From Tritrichomonas musculus (Eukaryota; Parabasalia; Tritrichomonadida; Tritrichomonadidae): 64,000 nt of DNA. Location: NCBI GenBank assembly GCA_039105265.1, contig JAPFFF010000001.1, positions 6,448,001-6,512,000 on the forward strand, written 5' to 3'. The notes below the pieces were generated by a model, which worked only from the letters and a program-made list of their open reading frames with translations, had not been told where the DNA came from and made no database searches. Shown here one piece after another: positions 1 through 10,150 of this stretch (its first letter is position 1; each line of letters starts with the position of its first letter). The position numbers and the translations under genes were made by a program.

Positions 1-720
1 ATAGCCATTATGAAAAGATTCTCGCATCCATATGTCATCAAATTTTTTGATTTTTATGAAGATGTTAAATCCAAGAAAATTTACATTGTAATGGAATATT
101 TATCTGGTGGAGATATTAGTAAATGCACGACTTTACAACAAAAGAAAATGGCTTTTGCACAAAGTGTTTCAGGTCTTCAATATATACATTTTCAAAGAAT
201 CGCCCATCTTGATATCAAAGTTGATAATATTCTGAGAGCAGAAGATGGGTCAATTCGAATTACAGATTTTGGTATATCAGAATTGGTGCCAGAAGGAACA
301 AATAAGATATCTATACAAATGAAAGGTACTCCGGCTTTTTCTGCTCCAGAAATGTTTGGCGAGGCAATGTACGATCCTTTTGCTGCAGATGTTTGGAGCC
401 TTGGTGTAACTTTATATTTCATTTTGTTTAATCGTTTACCCTTTATAGCAGATAAATTATCAGAGATTCAACGAAAAGTAACAGCTGAAGAGGTTAAGTT
501 TCCGGCAGGAAGTGATTCTAAAGCATCAGACCTTATTCGGAAGATGCTCAGGAAAAATCCTGATAAAAGAATTAAATTAAATGAAATTTGGGATCATCCT
601 TGGATGGAAGGAATGAGAGATAAGGTTTCACAAAATAGTTTTACAAAACAAAAACCTGGAAGCCAAATATATAAATCAATCACGCCATCAATGAGAAAGA
701 GTAGTATTTCTAAGATTTAA
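1..720 (+). CDS. Serine/threonine protein kinase, 5' end outside window
   Basis: The reading frame is open to base 1, so the gene starts upstream of the window; the first Met seen is at base 10. Counting from that Met, the C-lobe of a protein kinase is clear: HLDIKVDN at about 66-73 (HRD loop with Leu in place of Arg), DFG at 86-88, GTPAFSAPE activation-segment end at 106-114, and the D-W-S-L-G motif at 127-132. The glycine loop and the ATP-binding lysine must lie off the left edge. The style resembles the CAMK/AMPK group, but that is a family impression. The HLD in place of HRD would class it as a non-RD kinase, which are often not controlled by activation-loop phosphorylation. A basic 30-residue tail follows the domain. 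Substrate is unknown. Confidence 0.9.
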   Translation: MAIMKRFSHPYVIKFFDFYEDVKSKKIYIVMEYLSGGDISKCTTLQQKKMAFAQSVSGLQYIHFQRIAHLDIKVDNILRAEDGSIRITDFGISELVPEGTNKISIQMKGTPAFSAPEMFGEAMYDPFAADVWSLGVTLYFILFNRLPFIADKLSEIQRKVTAEEVKFPAGSDSKASDLIRKMLRKNPDKRIKLNEIWDHPWMEGMRDKVSQNSFTKQKPGSQIYKSITPSMRKSSISKI

Positions 721-1141
721 CTAACAATTGTTTTTATGAATTAAATGTTTTTAATTTTCGTTATTTCCCCTATATCTTATTATATATTTTTTTAATTGTT
801 TTGGCATTTGATATCGATATTTAATTCAAAAATGAAATTAATCAAATCATCAATTAGATTGGTGTAAAGTATTTAATTTTGAATAGAAAAATACGTTATT
901 GATCTAAATCATAAACTTTCAGAAAGTTGACCAATTCCGAATATTAATGATTTTAATTACCATGTGATAATGAATATATTAAAATCATTAATATATCTTT
1001 GATTGCGTTTCATCATTCTTAATAAAAAAATATCGAAAACATTCATGAAATTGAAAATCAAAAAAAAAGTTTTTTTTGTTAACAATGTTTAGTAATATTC
1101 TTTTTATCCAATTTATTCAATTTTTTGATGCAGATTTTCTA
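721..1141. other. Intergenic, convergent 3' ends
   Basis: 421 AT-rich bases between the 3' end of the kinase and the 3' end of the minus-strand gene. I see no gene, only A/T runs and short repeats such as ATTAATGATTTTAAT. Confidence 0.6.
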
Positions 1142-3301
1142 TTAAGCTCGGCTCTTAAAAGCTAATATAGCTTGGAAACATTGAGGATTCTCGATTTTTG
1201 CAACAACAACAACTAATTCAGCTGAAGTAACAACTTTCATTCTATATTTCTTATTTATCTTATCTGTAATTTCTTCAAATTTGGGAGCTGTAATGAAAAC
1301 GCTTTTGAATTTAGCTTCTGCCTTTAAAATTGGATCTAGAGTGTCATTTATCACATCAGGAGTTATGTCTTTAGGAGTTGAAATAAATTGTTTAAGATCT
1401 TTGTATAATGCATAATCAAAGTTTTTTTCCTTACATATACTTTTTATAAAACGTGTCAATTCAATTTGTTCTTTTGAGAAATCTTCTTCAACATATGCAA
1501 TAATGCATCCATATTTTCCATTATTCATTTGTTTTGCCGCTAGAGCGATTATGCATGAATTATTATTTTTATTTTGCACTTTAATTGAATCATTAAAATT
1601 TTGTTTAGATTGAATAATTTTTATAAATATGGTGCAATTTTTTAATGCTGGAATTTGATTTTGGATTTGAGAAGCTTGAACCTTTATATTGTTTCTGTCA
1701 GCTTGATCAAGATAATCAGCCAATTGCTTTGAATATGCTTCACTGAAGAAAATATTATGCATGTTTTCAGTTTCTGCTGTTTGATTTGTTTGATTTTTGT
1801 GATAAAATGTAGATTTAACCATTTCTGTTAGATCAAGAGAAAGATTTGGCTGAGAAGCTGAAACATTTGAAGATGGAAGTGGTAAATTTGCTTTTTGTTG
1901 ATTTATTGGTGGTTTGGTATCGATTTGATCTTGGCCAATTTCTGCATTTCCCATTAGAATTGCGCAATAAAATCCATCCGGAGTTTTGATAATAGTTAAT
2001 GCGAGTAAGTTTGAATTTGAAATGTCATCAAGCGGAGCGCGGTTAATTTCAGTTCGTACTCTATCATAAAGATTGTTTTCTATTTTTTCTAATATTAAGA
2101 ATCTTTGAAGGTGCTGAATATTTTTTACAAAACGATCTTCCAAAATGAGGTAATCCACATCACTTGGTTCTTGGAATTGTTCTAGTGATCCATAGTGCGC
2201 TTGCATTTTGCTTGATGCTTCTCGATTGATTGTAAGTGGAAATTCATGACTTCGTCGTTTATTGATAATTTCAATAACGCGCCGCTCAATTTGCTTGATC
2301 TCACTATTCTCTGGAATATAAACAGGTTGGAATCCATCTGATTGTAGATTAGTTGATGATGCACGAGCAGCATCAGGTGCTCTCATATTTTTCTGCTTAT
2401 GCATTTGTGATGATGGCCTTTGATTAGAAGTTTTTTCAGTTTCAGTTTTTTCGGCTACGCTTTTTGAATTGGATATTTGAGAGGATGGTTTTGATTGAGG
2501 AGGTTGTCGCTGAATTTGATTTTGACTTTGATTTTGATTTGGCTTCTCTTTTGTTTGATTAGGAGCGTCCATTATATATGAAAGATCCTTATGATTAAGC
2601 GAACTGTATTTAACTGTTGAAAGTAAAATTTTAGCTTTAGAATCACCAGAATCAATTTTTGATTTAATAAATTCATATAAAAATTTCTCTTCCTGAGAGA
2701 TTGGACGTTGAGGATTTGAGAGTATTCGATAAATAAATGAATTAGGTAAGGATTTTAATTTGGTAATATTATTCTGTGTAAGATTAAATGCAAAAGCAGT
2801 TTCAATTGATTTTAACGTTAAATCCTGATTATTATTATTATTATTATTTTCATCAAAAGAACTTAGTTTTTGTAAGATAAGATTAAGTAAGTCAGGTTGA
2901 TTTAAAATAACAGAATTGCATTTTTGTAATAGGGAATTGAACTCAAATTCTATTGATAATTGCTGGTAAAATGGAGCATTGGTAAGTGTAATATCTGGAC
3001 ACTTTCCAGTTTTAGCAGCTTCAATAAATTTTTCCACAAAAGAATTGTCGCATTTTGTTTTTAATCGGTAAAATCCAGAATTGAAAAAAGAAGTATCTTT
3101 TTTAAACCTGATCATTCGAGACGCCATTTGAAACTTATCAACTTTAAATACGTTTGAGTCTGATAAAATTATAAAATTTTCGTCAAATTCTTCTGGTAAG
3201 CTCATCAAATTTAAAAACTGACTTTCTTCAATTTTTTGAATTAGAAGAATTTTTAAACTCAGAAAAAGTTTCACTAGAACATGATGATTAATTTGAATCA
3301 T
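1142..3301 (-). CDS. Asn/Gln-rich protein with BTB-like N-terminus
   Basis: 719 residues from the first ATG; a second Met at base 3205 (MSLPEEFDEN) is an equally good start and would give 687 residues, since the first 32 residues look like upstream leader. The N-terminal third (FKVDKFQMAS, then FIEAAKTGK and a hydrophobic SIEFEFNSLL helix) resembles the divergent BTB-like domains common in trichomonads, often joined to ankyrin repeats; no ankyrin repeats are visible here. The middle, about residues 250-330, is a disordered Gln/Ser/Asn tract, and a short poly-Asn run near 155 comes from ATT/ATG triplets. The C-terminal 380 residues look folded but I do not recognise them. Function unknown; BTB assignment is moderate to weak. 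Confidence 0.75.
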   Translation of the reverse strand: MIQINHHVLVKLFLSLKILLIQKIEESQFLNLMSLPEEFDENFIILSDSNVFKVDKFQMASRMIRFKKDTSFFNSGFYRLKTKCDNSFVEKFIEAAKTGKCPDITLTNAPFYQQLSIEFEFNSLLQKCNSVILNQPDLLNLILQKLSSFDENNNNNNNQDLTLKSIETAFAFNLTQNNITKLKSLPNSFIYRILSNPQRPISQEEKFLYEFIKSKIDSGDSKAKILLSTVKYSSLNHKDLSYIMDAPNQTKEKPNQNQSQNQIQRQPPQSKPSSQISNSKSVAEKTETEKTSNQRPSSQMHKQKNMRAPDAARASSTNLQSDGFQPVYIPENSEIKQIERRVIEIINKRRSHEFPLTINREASSKMQAHYGSLEQFQEPSDVDYLILEDRFVKNIQHLQRFLILEKIENNLYDRVRTEINRAPLDDISNSNLLALTIIKTPDGFYCAILMGNAEIGQDQIDTKPPINQQKANLPLPSSNVSASQPNLSLDLTEMVKSTFYHKNQTNQTAETENMHNIFFSEAYSKQLADYLDQADRNNIKVQASQIQNQIPALKNCTIFIKIIQSKQNFNDSIKVQNKNNNSCIIALAAKQMNNGKYGCIIAYVEEDFSKEQIELTRFIKSICKEKNFDYALYKDLKQFISTPKDITPDVINDTLDPILKAEAKFKSVFITAPKFEEITDKINKKYRMKVVTSAELVVVVAKIENPQCFQAILAFKSRA

Positions 3302-3465
3302 ATGGAATCATAAATGAAAAATTGATAAATTCAAAGAGGACTTTAAATGTTTAAGAAGTTGTTTTTCTAATACAGTTGGTCATTTTTTTTGATATGATGA
3401 AGAAAGCTCAAACATAAAATTTCTGATTTGTACGTTAAACAATACTATTATTCTGCCTTATTTAT

Positions 3466-6400
3466 ATGGAGCTAATTCAAGTTTTCAACAATTTTTTGGA
3501 TCAAAGTAATCCAAATCTTCAGAGTGAATCATTTAAAATGCTAGAGGAAATTCTAAATAAACCTGAAACGATTCAGCAATTTATTAATATATTAGCGAAT
3601 AGAGAAATTCCCCAAAATATCAGACAAACTGTGTCAGTATTCATGTCAGAAGTTATTAGAAGGCATTGTAATATATACATTGAAAATACTTCAATCTTTT
3701 TGAATGATTTATTAAATGCAATGCTTAATGAAGAAGACGTTTATATATCATCAAATATAGCATTTGCACTTTTCCCTATATATCAAGGGTATGGAGAAAA
3801 TTTGCAAGAAATGGTAAACTTTATTGATCAAATGTGCACATCTGGAAATTTGAATGCAGTCAGAACTGGATCAATATTTTTAATTGAATTCCTTCCAACC
3901 ACTAATAATGTATATTTACAATCAAAACATCAAATTATAATTCCTTTACTAAAGCAACTCCTAAGTTCATATTCGCCAGATATACAATACGGATTTGAAT
4001 TATTTGCCGCGGTTCAAGCAAAAAATGATACAAATCCTCAAGCAGATGCTGAATACGCACAAATATTTCAGCAAATGTTACTATTTTACCAACAAAGCTT
4101 ACAAGAAAAAAATAATCTTGTAGGTCCTCTATCCCAGCATATTGCAATATCGGTTGAAAGAGAAACGCTTTTTGATTCAACAGTTAATTTGTATAATACA
4201 TTTATTCAAATAGCATCAAATGGAAATATTCATCCAGAAAATCGTATTATGCCACTTTTTATTATAACATCTTTAGTTAAATCCCATGGTGAACAAGTGA
4301 AATCATTGATTCCTAATTCAATTCCTTTGTTTTTAGCTATAGCAGCATCTCAATATATAGATGCTGATTATGAAAGCCAAGATTATTCGCCAATAATTAT
4401 TAATCTATTTGAAGAACTTGCTAATGTATCAAATGAAGATGATTTCTATGAATATTTAATGAATGTTATTAGTCAAGATGCAAATCCTGCAACTTCATTT
4501 GCATCGTTGTGTGCAATTAATGGAGTTGATGATATACTTTTGAATCAATTTGAGCAAAACGTTGAAAAAATTGTAGGATATTTAATTTCAAAATTGTCTT
4601 TACAATGTCTACCAGTCGCAGAACTTAGTTTAATTATATTAAATAATCTTGTAGTGTATATTTCATCGGCGATTTCTCCACTCGCAAACAAAATATTAGA
4701 AATAGCATTTCAATTAGCAGTTTCACCGGAATACTTGATTTCAAAAAAAGCGATAATGTTGATTTCATCAATTCTTCAAGAAGTTGAATCTCTAGAAACT
4801 TCATTTATTCTAGCCAATATCTCAAGTTTGAAAGGATTTTATTATCAATCGCCTTCTTTAAAGCCAGAAATTATGGATGCAATAGCATCAGCTATTCATA
4901 CATGTGGTGAAGATATTCAGCCATATGTTCAAAATATTTCTGATGTCATTATTGATGGTCTTTCATCAGATGAAATGCTTATTGTTATTCCAAGTGTTGA
5001 AGCCTTAGGAAAAATTATGGCTTTTGCCCCTGAACAAACGCAAGAATTGTATCAAACCAAAATGGAATTTCTACTACAGAATTCTGTTAATGAAGAAGCT
5101 GATCTATATTTAAAGCATGCATGTATTGATGCATTATATAATATTGTACACGCAAATAAGGATTTCAATTCTGGAGGTCAAAGTATTGAAGCTTTTTTGC
5201 CTTTTGTTTTGACGATTGCTCTTGCAGCAATAGGTATTAAAGCAAAGGATGAAGAATTATATTCTGATACTGAAATGTCAATTGCTGAAAGAATAATTCT
5301 TGCTGGCTTTTTCTTGTTGAAATCTCTATTAAAGTATCACGCCCAGTCTATTAAAATTAATATTGCTCGATCTTTGCCTGAAGTTTTTAAAACTTTCGTG
5401 AATTTCCCTCCAAATAAAGACATTTCAATTAAAGCAATACAAGCATCTGTTTATTATTTGTTGGAATTTAAGCCAGGTGAAACCGATTTACTTGCTAGAT
5501 ATATAAATATTCTTAGAGAAAGTAAAAGTAAAGCTAGATGTAAAGCTGTCTTCAAAGCATATAATAAATTGATTCTAAAAGGTTATGAACCAGCAATTAA
5601 TGTTATATCTGATTTTATGCAATGTGTCTTAAGTGCATTGTTAAGAGAATTGCCTTGCCAATTAAAGAATTTTGTTGATGATGAAACAAGGTTTAATTTC
5701 AATCCTGATTTTATGGAACCAGTTTATACGTTACTATGCGATTCTTTCAAAATCAATTTATCAATTATTGAACCTGAAAAATTTTTGTCACTGGTAAACT
5801 CTCTATTATCTAAGGTTAATGAAATAGAATCATTTGAAATTTTGGGAACTTGTGGTGATTATATTATTGCAGGTGGAATGGTTAATAATGAAATTATTCA
5901 ATTTGGATTAAATAAAATAGTTACAATTGACTATAGTAAGCCTCCTGATTCAATATACTTTATTCGTTCCTTGATAAAAATGCATCCTGAAGTCATATCT
6001 GGAGCAGTACCAAATCTTCTTAATTTCTTAATTACCCACTTGCAAAGTGAAGAATCAGAAAAACAATATTATTCAGCAACGATGTCAAATGTAATTTCCA
6101 CTCTTTTCGATATTTCAAAATCAGAATCTCTTGGAAATCTAATTCAAATGGATCAAGTTATTCCTCTTATATTGAATAAGATGCCAGTATTGGATGATGA
6201 CGAAGCACAATTTATTTATAGTTCTTTAATTGACTATTTCCAAAAAGCTCAAGATCAGATAAATAATAATCTTGAAAACTTGGTTCGTGTTTTAATTCAA
6301 ACTTTGTCTCTTAAAAAATCTATTTTCAATGATCTAAATTTACAGAATGAAACTATTGCTGGTTTAATCCATTTAACAAAGATTATTCTCCAATCACGAC

Positions 6401-6480
6401 CTGAGCTTCAACAGCATATTCCTGGTATTTTAAACAATGATGAAGTAAAAATAAATAGATTAAATAAAAGGATGACTTAA
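3466..6480 (+). CDS. Importin-beta family karyopherin
   Basis: 1,004 residues, the usual length for a beta-karyopherin. The N-terminus matches the importin-beta N-terminal domain: a first helix with FNNFLDQSNPNLQSES, then REIPQNIRQTVSVFMSEVIRR, the repeat that contacts Ran-GTP. The rest is a superhelix of HEAT-type helix pairs with acidic loops. This fits importin-4/5 (Kap121/Kap123) best, receptors that carry ribosomal proteins and histones through the nuclear pore; the exact paralogue cannot be fixed by eye. An acidic loop falls near residues 590-600. The start ATG is 164 bp from the 5' end of the divergent gene, so the two probably share a promoter region. Confidence 0.85.
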   Translation: MELIQVFNNFLDQSNPNLQSESFKMLEEILNKPETIQQFINILANREIPQNIRQTVSVFMSEVIRRHCNIYIENTSIFLNDLLNAMLNEEDVYISSNIAFALFPIYQGYGENLQEMVNFIDQMCTSGNLNAVRTGSIFLIEFLPTTNNVYLQSKHQIIIPLLKQLLSSYSPDIQYGFELFAAVQAKNDTNPQADAEYAQIFQQMLLFYQQSLQEKNNLVGPLSQHIAISVERETLFDSTVNLYNTFIQIASNGNIHPENRIMPLFIITSLVKSHGEQVKSLIPNSIPLFLAIAASQYIDADYESQDYSPIIINLFEELANVSNEDDFYEYLMNVISQDANPATSFASLCAINGVDDILLNQFEQNVEKIVGYLISKLSLQCLPVAELSLIILNNLVVYISSAISPLANKILEIAFQLAVSPEYLISKKAIMLISSILQEVESLETSFILANISSLKGFYYQSPSLKPEIMDAIASAIHTCGEDIQPYVQNISDVIIDGLSSDEMLIVIPSVEALGKIMAFAPEQTQELYQTKMEFLLQNSVNEEADLYLKHACIDALYNIVHANKDFNSGGQSIEAFLPFVLTIALAAIGIKAKDEELYSDTEMSIAERIILAGFFLLKSLLKYHAQSIKINIARSLPEVFKTFVNFPPNKDISIKAIQASVYYLLEFKPGETDLLARYINILRESKSKARCKAVFKAYNKLILKGYEPAINVISDFMQCVLSALLRELPCQLKNFVDDETRFNFNPDFMEPVYTLLCDSFKINLSIIEPEKFLSLVNSLLSKVNEIESFEILGTCGDYIIAGGMVNNEIIQFGLNKIVTIDYSKPPDSIYFIRSLIKMHPEVISGAVPNLLNFLITHLQSEESEKQYYSATMSNVISTLFDISKSESLGNLIQMDQVIPLILNKMPVLDDDEAQFIYSSLIDYFQKAQDQINNNLENLVRVLIQTLSLKKSIFNDLNLQNETIAGLIHLTKIILQSRPELQQHIPGILNNDEVKINRLNKRMT

Positions 6481-6682
6481 TTTAAGTATTAATGAAATAA
6501 TTAAAATTCATTATTGTTCTAATAATTATTGATTTTACTTAAATATGCATATTAATGAATAAAAAAAAATAAATAAAAATAACTTCTAATTGTTTTTGGA
6601 AAAAAATCAAATATTAGTGATATCTCTAAATTCTATGAATATAAAAGACATTTTTTATAAAAATTCATTGTGATTCAAATAA

Positions 6683-8890
6683 TTATTGCTTCAAAACAGG
6701 TCTTGGTTTTTGTGCTGTAATTTCTATCAATCTTCTTTGTGAAGGTGTAAATCTCTTATTTAATATCTTACCGAATTCTTTAGGTACTTTTTTCTGAAAT
6801 TCTGCAAAAATTTGTGTAACTGTTTTTCTAATCTCGGGGTTTTGGTTGGATATGAATGGAAGAAGTTTTTCGGTTAAAATTTTTTGAATGGCTATCATTT
6901 TGTGTGGTTGGGCATCAATGAAATAAACTAGCATAGCTTCAATTAAAATTTGAATGTTGTTATCATCCTTATCGTCCAATTTCTGAATAACAATTGCAAG
7001 AACTTTGATATTGAACATCATTTTACCAAGGCATTCAATTGCATTATAAGCCCATGTGCAGTTTTGATCTAAAACAATAGAAATAACTGGATCAACAGAC
7101 GAAGCGAATGAAACTTTCTTAAGTAGATAAGAACATTCTGTAATAAAATGAATTGTATTCTGTTTTTGTTCTTCAGTTCCATTTGTAACCAATTTTGGGA
7201 TCACCTCTTTAAAGCGTGATTCAACCTGATAATTTAATTTTGAGTCGCCATTGCATAATTTTGATAAAGTATGAAGATCATTCCCCCATCTTTCATTATT
7301 TTGTAGCTTAAGAAGAATAGATTCAACAACTGTTTGAATGGATGGACCTGATTCTAATTGTTCTAAAGCATCAATAAGGAAATGTGTATCTTCGTGTTGG
7401 GGCTTTGATTGAATTAATATTTGAATGCAACTTTTCATTTTTTCATCTAATTTGATTTGATTTGGCTCTGTTTTAAATGCGGTAACAAAAAATCTAAAGG
7501 CGTCTGACATTCTCTGTCGTTTTCCTGAAACAAACATTTCTGCAATTGCTTGTGTTGAGTATGTCGAGGTTGCGAGTTGATAAATAAAAATATCAAATTG
7601 AAAATTAGCCATTATAAAAATAATCTTCGATTCAAAAAAATCTGGAAAATTAAAGAAAAGTGCAGATAAATCTTCTTTCCAAAGATTAATATTGGGGATT
7701 TGCTGAATTGAATATATAACGCTTGTAATAAAATCTTTTTCACTTACTGAAGTAACTTCATCCATGTTGTCTGATTGAACTATAACATCCAAGCATGATT
7801 TGAAAATGATTGCAGCTTTTTTTGTTGATGGTAGTAAAACATCTTTGAGGGTTAAGTTTTTATTTCCTGATTTTTTAGAACTGATATTTTTTTCTGTTTG
7901 GGTTTGATTTAGATTTTTCTCTTGATTAAAACTTTGATTCTCAGGAATATTCTCAATATTTGCCGATTGGCTAAATTGCTGATTGCTTTTTATCGATGAA
8001 TTGAATAAATTTTGATAGTCCTCAACGAAAATATTCTGGTTTTGTTCATTTTGATCTTGGTGTATTTCAAGATCTTTTTGAGTTGGGGATGAATTTTGTT
8101 CTTTGCATGATGGAGATTCTTTTAAAATTGGGCTTAGTGGATTTTTGGAGGGAGTTGTTGGCGATACTGGAAGTGTTGATTGCCCTCTTTTATGTCTTGG
8201 TGAATTTTGTCTTGATATTGAAATGGCTTGATTCGCAATTGCCTTAACTGTTTCATTTGGATCATTTGATAATTTTTCTAGTGCAACAACAATATCATTG
8301 GCCAATGATGAAGATATTTTTGAAGGCCATGTTTCTGATATAATATGGCAACTTTCAGCTGCTACTTGACGATTGAATACAACATTTGATGTATAGTTTT
8401 TAATAAATAAAAGACCTACTTGCTTTGTTGAAGTATATTTTGCTATCTCTAATAATGAGCAATGGCAATAATTTGATATAACAGAGCTTTTTGATGAAAC
8501 TTGCTTTAAAAGTGACGGAAAAATAATTTTTGCAGAAGGTGCAAAATCTTCTTTCAGTAATTTAGCTGCAATTGCAACAAGAAGAGATGCTTTCCTAACA
8601 ATGATTGCTCTGAGATCCATAATCGCTGTTGAAATCAAAGAAGCAATACCTTGTAGATCACCTTCGGGATAATATTGAATCCCTCCTTTAAGTAATTGAA
8701 TTGTACGATCAATTGCTCCGCATCTAACTTTCCATGACTGACTAGGTAAAAGATTGTCGGCAATTCTATTCAAATATTCAGTTGCTTCTTCATATGATTC
8801 GATTTCTATTTCTTCATAATTATCGATTGGCGAAGCAAAATCGGCGACGATTTGGTCAACAGTAATATTGTCTTTTTTGGAACGATTCAT
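6683..8890 (-). CDS. CLASP-like TOG-domain microtubule protein
   Basis: 735 residues. Residues about 45-230 match a CLASP N-terminal TOG domain: SWKVRCGAIDRTIQLLKGG, then MDLRAIIVRKASLLVAIAAK and SVISNYCHCSLLEIAK, the run of short HEAT helices that binds tubulin. A Ser/Pro/Asn/Gln-rich linker of roughly 130 residues follows (about 230-360) with several Ser-Pro sites that could be kinase targets, and a second helical domain fills residues 370-720. CLASP proteins stabilise microtubule plus ends in spindles and cortical arrays, which fits a cell with a large cytoskeleton. It is shorter than animal CLASPs and shows one clear TOG domain; the C-terminal half could be a second, more diverged one. 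Confidence 0.8.
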   Translation of the reverse strand: MNRSKKDNITVDQIVADFASPIDNYEEIEIESYEEATEYLNRIADNLLPSQSWKVRCGAIDRTIQLLKGGIQYYPEGDLQGIASLISTAIMDLRAIIVRKASLLVAIAAKLLKEDFAPSAKIIFPSLLKQVSSKSSVISNYCHCSLLEIAKYTSTKQVGLLFIKNYTSNVVFNRQVAAESCHIISETWPSKISSSLANDIVVALEKLSNDPNETVKAIANQAISISRQNSPRHKRGQSTLPVSPTTPSKNPLSPILKESPSCKEQNSSPTQKDLEIHQDQNEQNQNIFVEDYQNLFNSSIKSNQQFSQSANIENIPENQSFNQEKNLNQTQTEKNISSKKSGNKNLTLKDVLLPSTKKAAIIFKSCLDVIVQSDNMDEVTSVSEKDFITSVIYSIQQIPNINLWKEDLSALFFNFPDFFESKIIFIMANFQFDIFIYQLATSTYSTQAIAEMFVSGKRQRMSDAFRFFVTAFKTEPNQIKLDEKMKSCIQILIQSKPQHEDTHFLIDALEQLESGPSIQTVVESILLKLQNNERWGNDLHTLSKLCNGDSKLNYQVESRFKEVIPKLVTNGTEEQKQNTIHFITECSYLLKKVSFASSVDPVISIVLDQNCTWAYNAIECLGKMMFNIKVLAIVIQKLDDKDDNNIQILIEAMLVYFIDAQPHKMIAIQKILTEKLLPFISNQNPEIRKTVTQIFAEFQKKVPKEFGKILNKRFTPSQRRLIEITAQKPRPVLKQ

Positions 8891-9443
8891 AAAGATTTTA
8901 ATATAAATTTTTATATTTTAAACGTACATATTTTTCGAAATCTATGTATAGAATGAAAAACATCTAATATTTTAATTAGTTATTTTAAGTTTTTTGTGAG
9001 TTGGTTTGTTGTCTTGAGTTAAAATCAAAGTTAATTTGATAATAAAATAGTATTCCTTCAATTCCAATTTGGTATTCGAATCAATAAAAATAAAGTTCAT
9101 TCTAACTAGCAAATAATCGGAGTTCAAATTTTAATTGTAGAAATAGATTGTGAAGGATCAAGCAAATGTTTAAAATCCAATTTATAGATTCTACTAGTTA
9201 TCAATTTTGATTTCCTATTGCAAATAAAAAATTCATTAGTATCTTGTACAATTTCTATTTAACCAAATAATATATTAAATATTGTAACTATAATATAAAA
9301 TAATAATATTTTAACTTATTTATTATAACAGTTATTGTAAAAATTCCAAGATATTATATTTTATTATTTTTTAAGACGATTTAGAAATTTTCAATTAATT
9401 GAATTTATTCATATCATTTTTCCTTTTCGTATTGCAAAATAAA
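8891..9443. promoter_or_regulatory. Divergent intergenic region
   Basis: 553 AT-rich bases between two divergent start codons. No gene is seen. A TCATTTTT at 9414, 30 bp before the coactosin ATG, resembles the trichomonad initiator (Inr, TCAYWYWATTA family). If transcription starts there, the in-frame upstream TTG at 9399 is outside the mRNA. Confidence 0.4.
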
Positions 9444-9839
9444 ATGGCTGACGTTACACAACCAGAAATAAAAGAAGCTTATGATGAAATCCGAGCTGAA
9501 AAAGACACTGACTGGGTTTTTGTAAAGCCTTCTGATGGAAACCCAAACAAATGGGTTCTTCATGCTAAAGGAAGTGATGGAATTGAAGGACTTAGAAAAT
9601 CATTAGATGAATCAGTCTTAGGTTATGGATATGTTCGTGTTAAAGATGCATCGGGAAGAACCAAATTCATTTTCCTTCAATATGTCGGACCAAATGCAAA
9701 AAGGACTGTTAGTATCAGAATGAATATGCAAAAAGCTGACGTTCAAGCCGTTCTTAGTGGCCAGCATGCATTTTTCGAAACAACCGAACTTGATGAACTT
9801 ACTGAAGAAAATGTTATGAAGAAATTAAAAGCTCGTTAA
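9444..9839 (+). CDS. Coactosin-like ADF-H actin-binding protein
   Basis: 131 residues from the ATG at 9444 (MADVTQPEIKEAYDEIRA). The length and order match the coactosin branch of the ADF/cofilin-homology fold: an N-terminal helix, a short strand WVFVKPSD, the strand FIFLQYVGPNAK, the long actin-contact helix around VSIRMNMQKADVQAVL, and a C-terminal helix. Coactosins bind F-actin and oppose capping; they do not normally sever filaments. A longer reading with 15 extra residues would need a TTG start and adds a hydrophobic stretch with no ADF-H counterpart, so I reject it. Better codon use and a strong local ATG suggest a well-expressed gene. Confidence 0.9.
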   Translation: MADVTQPEIKEAYDEIRAEKDTDWVFVKPSDGNPNKWVLHAKGSDGIEGLRKSLDESVLGYGYVRVKDASGRTKFIFLQYVGPNAKRTVSIRMNMQKADVQAVLSGQHAFFETTELDELTEENVMKKLKAR

Positions 9840-10150
9840 TTAAAATTAGCATTTATGATAATAATGTGTTTTTTACTATTTTTAAATTTATCTTCAGTTT
9901 AAAAATGGATTGAAAATGATTTAATTAAATGATTAGAATAGTATTTTTCTTGTCTATAATAAGTTAATGTTAGTACCGCTTTGCAATTATTTAAAATAAT
10001 AGAGAAATTAAGCTCGAATTTCTATATCTTTATGTAGTCTTTCTAATTCAATAAAGTCATAGAATTCTCAGAAATAAAATTGTTAAAATAATATTCAAAA
10101 ATTATGAAATGTATTGAAAAGAAAATTTTGTGTATAATCATCAAAATAAG
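9840..10150. other. Intergenic
   Basis: 311 AT-rich bases between two plus-strand genes; nothing recognised. Confidence 0.5.

Noticed and set aside
9399-9443. N-terminal extension of the coactosin-like protein
   Set aside because: Needs a TTG start, and a likely transcription initiator lies downstream of it at 9414.
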